A stretch of 64,000 bases of DNA from Candidatus Wallbacteria bacterium (lineage in GTDB: Bacteria > Muiribacteriota > UBA6191 > JACPRK01): contig JACQZN010000060.1 of assembly GCA_016213845.1 (NCBI GenBank), forward strand, positions 1 through 64,000. The letters are read 5' to 3'. Below are positions 63,418 through 64,000 of this stretch, in pieces (positions within the stretch are counted from its first letter, which is position 1; each line of letters opens with the position of its first letter). Position numbers and translations under genes: made by a program. The notes beneath the pieces were generated by a model. It saw nothing but the letters and a program-made list of their open reading frames with translations. It was not told the DNA's origin and did not search any database.

Positions 63418-64000
63418 ACGAGGAGGCTCGCGTGGAGGAAGCTCCGAAGACGGCGGCTCCGGGATCAGCCAAACAGCTGCTCCAGTTTCTCGACGCGATC
63501 GGGGAGAACATGCGTCGCAGGCGCGTGCTCGAGTGGGGGTCGCGGATCGGCTTCTGGAGCGTGGTTTCGGCCCTGGTGACGCTCCTGCTCTGGTACTTCG
63601 CGCAGGCATGTCCGGCCTGGGTCCCGGCGCTGGTCCTCGGGTTCGGCCTGGGAGGCGCGGCGGTGCTGGCGGCGCTTTCGCCCAGGCCGCCGGCAGCCGC
63701 GGTGGCGCGGTTCCTGGACGCGCGGCTCAAGGGTCAGGAACGCTACATGACGGCCGAGCAGTGCGCCCGCGAGGGCGGGACGAACGACGTCGAGGTCGCG
63801 TTCCTGGAGCAGATCGCGGGCGAGTGCGGCGGGATGTCGCCAGGGCGGCTCGTGCCGGTGGAGCCGCCGTGGGAGACGTGGGGAACAGTCAGCCTGTTCG
63901 TGGCGACGCTGGTCTTTCTGCTTCTCTGGATGGCGCAGGCCCTGCTGGCGCACTGGACGGCTCCGGCCGTGGCGCCGCCCGTGGTGCAGCTCGTGCAGCA
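63414..64000 (+). CDS. membrane protein, DUF4175-like candidate, truncated by window end
   Basis: GTG overlapping the peptidase stop (GTGA); 195 codons visible. Two close hydrophobic segments (RIGFWSVVSALVTLLLWYF, ALVLGFGLGGAAVLAAL) form a hairpin. A charged loop (VARFLDARLKGQERYMTAEQCAREGG) and a third segment (FVATLVFLLLWMAQALLAHW) follow. The layout resembles the inner-membrane DUF4175-type proteins found with MoxR/vWA genes. The gene continues beyond the window. Confidence 0.65.
   Translation, partial: MNEEARVEEAPKTAAPGSAKQLLQFLDAIGENMRRRRVLEWGSRIGFWSVVSALVTLLLWYFAQACPAWVPALVLGFGLGGAAVLAALSPRPPAAAVARFLDARLKGQERYMTAEQCAREGGTNDVEVAFLEQIAGECGGMSPGRLVPVEPPWETWGTVSLFVATLVFLLLWMAQALLAHWTAPAVAPPVVQLVQ

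Overview
The window is 64 kb of high-GC bacterial DNA with short gaps and many translationally coupled genes (ATGA, GTGA or TTGA stop/start overlaps). TatC, lipoprotein signals, pseudopilins, a sortable set of secreted repeat proteins, a FliA/WhiG-type sigma factor and MoxR-type AAA+ genes suggest an uncultivated Gram-negative, environmental bacterium. No marker here fixes the phylum (no rRNA or ribosomal proteins), so none is assigned.

Layout. 1-4221 (-): a secreted Ig-repeat surface protein broken by an in-frame TAG and a 1-base deletion. 4508-16699: a glycan cluster with a GDP-fucose-synthase-type reductase, a nucleotide-sugar dehydrogenase, four GT2/GT4 glycosyltransferases, two polytopic PMT-like enzymes and three methyltransferase domains. 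16817-19620 (+): a pseudopilin-like protein coupled to tatC, whose N-terminal tail is built from seven copies of a palindromic intergenic repeat. 19652-22099: a 60-aa gene with its own promoter and terminator, an ECF-like sigma factor, a 36-bp-stem palindrome, a secreted protein and a 34-aa lysine-rich mini-protein with a perfect Shine-Dalgarno. 22188-28391: Nudix-Smr fusion, inositol-phosphate synthase, a PaaK-like adenylate-forming enzyme, a split DMT transporter pair and an esterase. 28568-34657 (+): a membrane RING-finger protein, a GT2, then a pseudopilin operon in which a MITE-like element sits in frame inside a prepilin leader. 34754-48933: an Rpn nuclease, a giant PKD-lipase-SUMF1 mosaic, lipoproteins, a metal-less UPF0173 MBL protein, a frameshifted HhH-TPR protein, an MFS carrier and a sigma factor. 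48931-51661 (-): pth, a TPR lipoprotein and tRNA-Gln.

52024-64000 (+) is the most striking region: a tightly overlapping operon of a bpX-like protein, a MoxR ATPase, a second small accessory protein, a degenerate-vWA/beta-propeller protein and an accessory/TPR/beta-propeller protein. This matches the computationally described MoxR-vWA-beta-propeller ternary systems. It is coupled to a TPR-peptidase MA-HEAT protein and a membrane protein cut by the window end.

Three further themes run through the window. First, a fold-back element family (copies at 33302, 42662 and 47835, with a remnant near 60320). Second, heptanucleotide microsatellites in intergenic DNA. Third, a recurrent extended -10 promoter, TGG-TAgAAT, in front of many transcription units. 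Repeats repeatedly end up in dispensable N-terminal leaders of genes (pilin leader, signal peptide, TatC tail).
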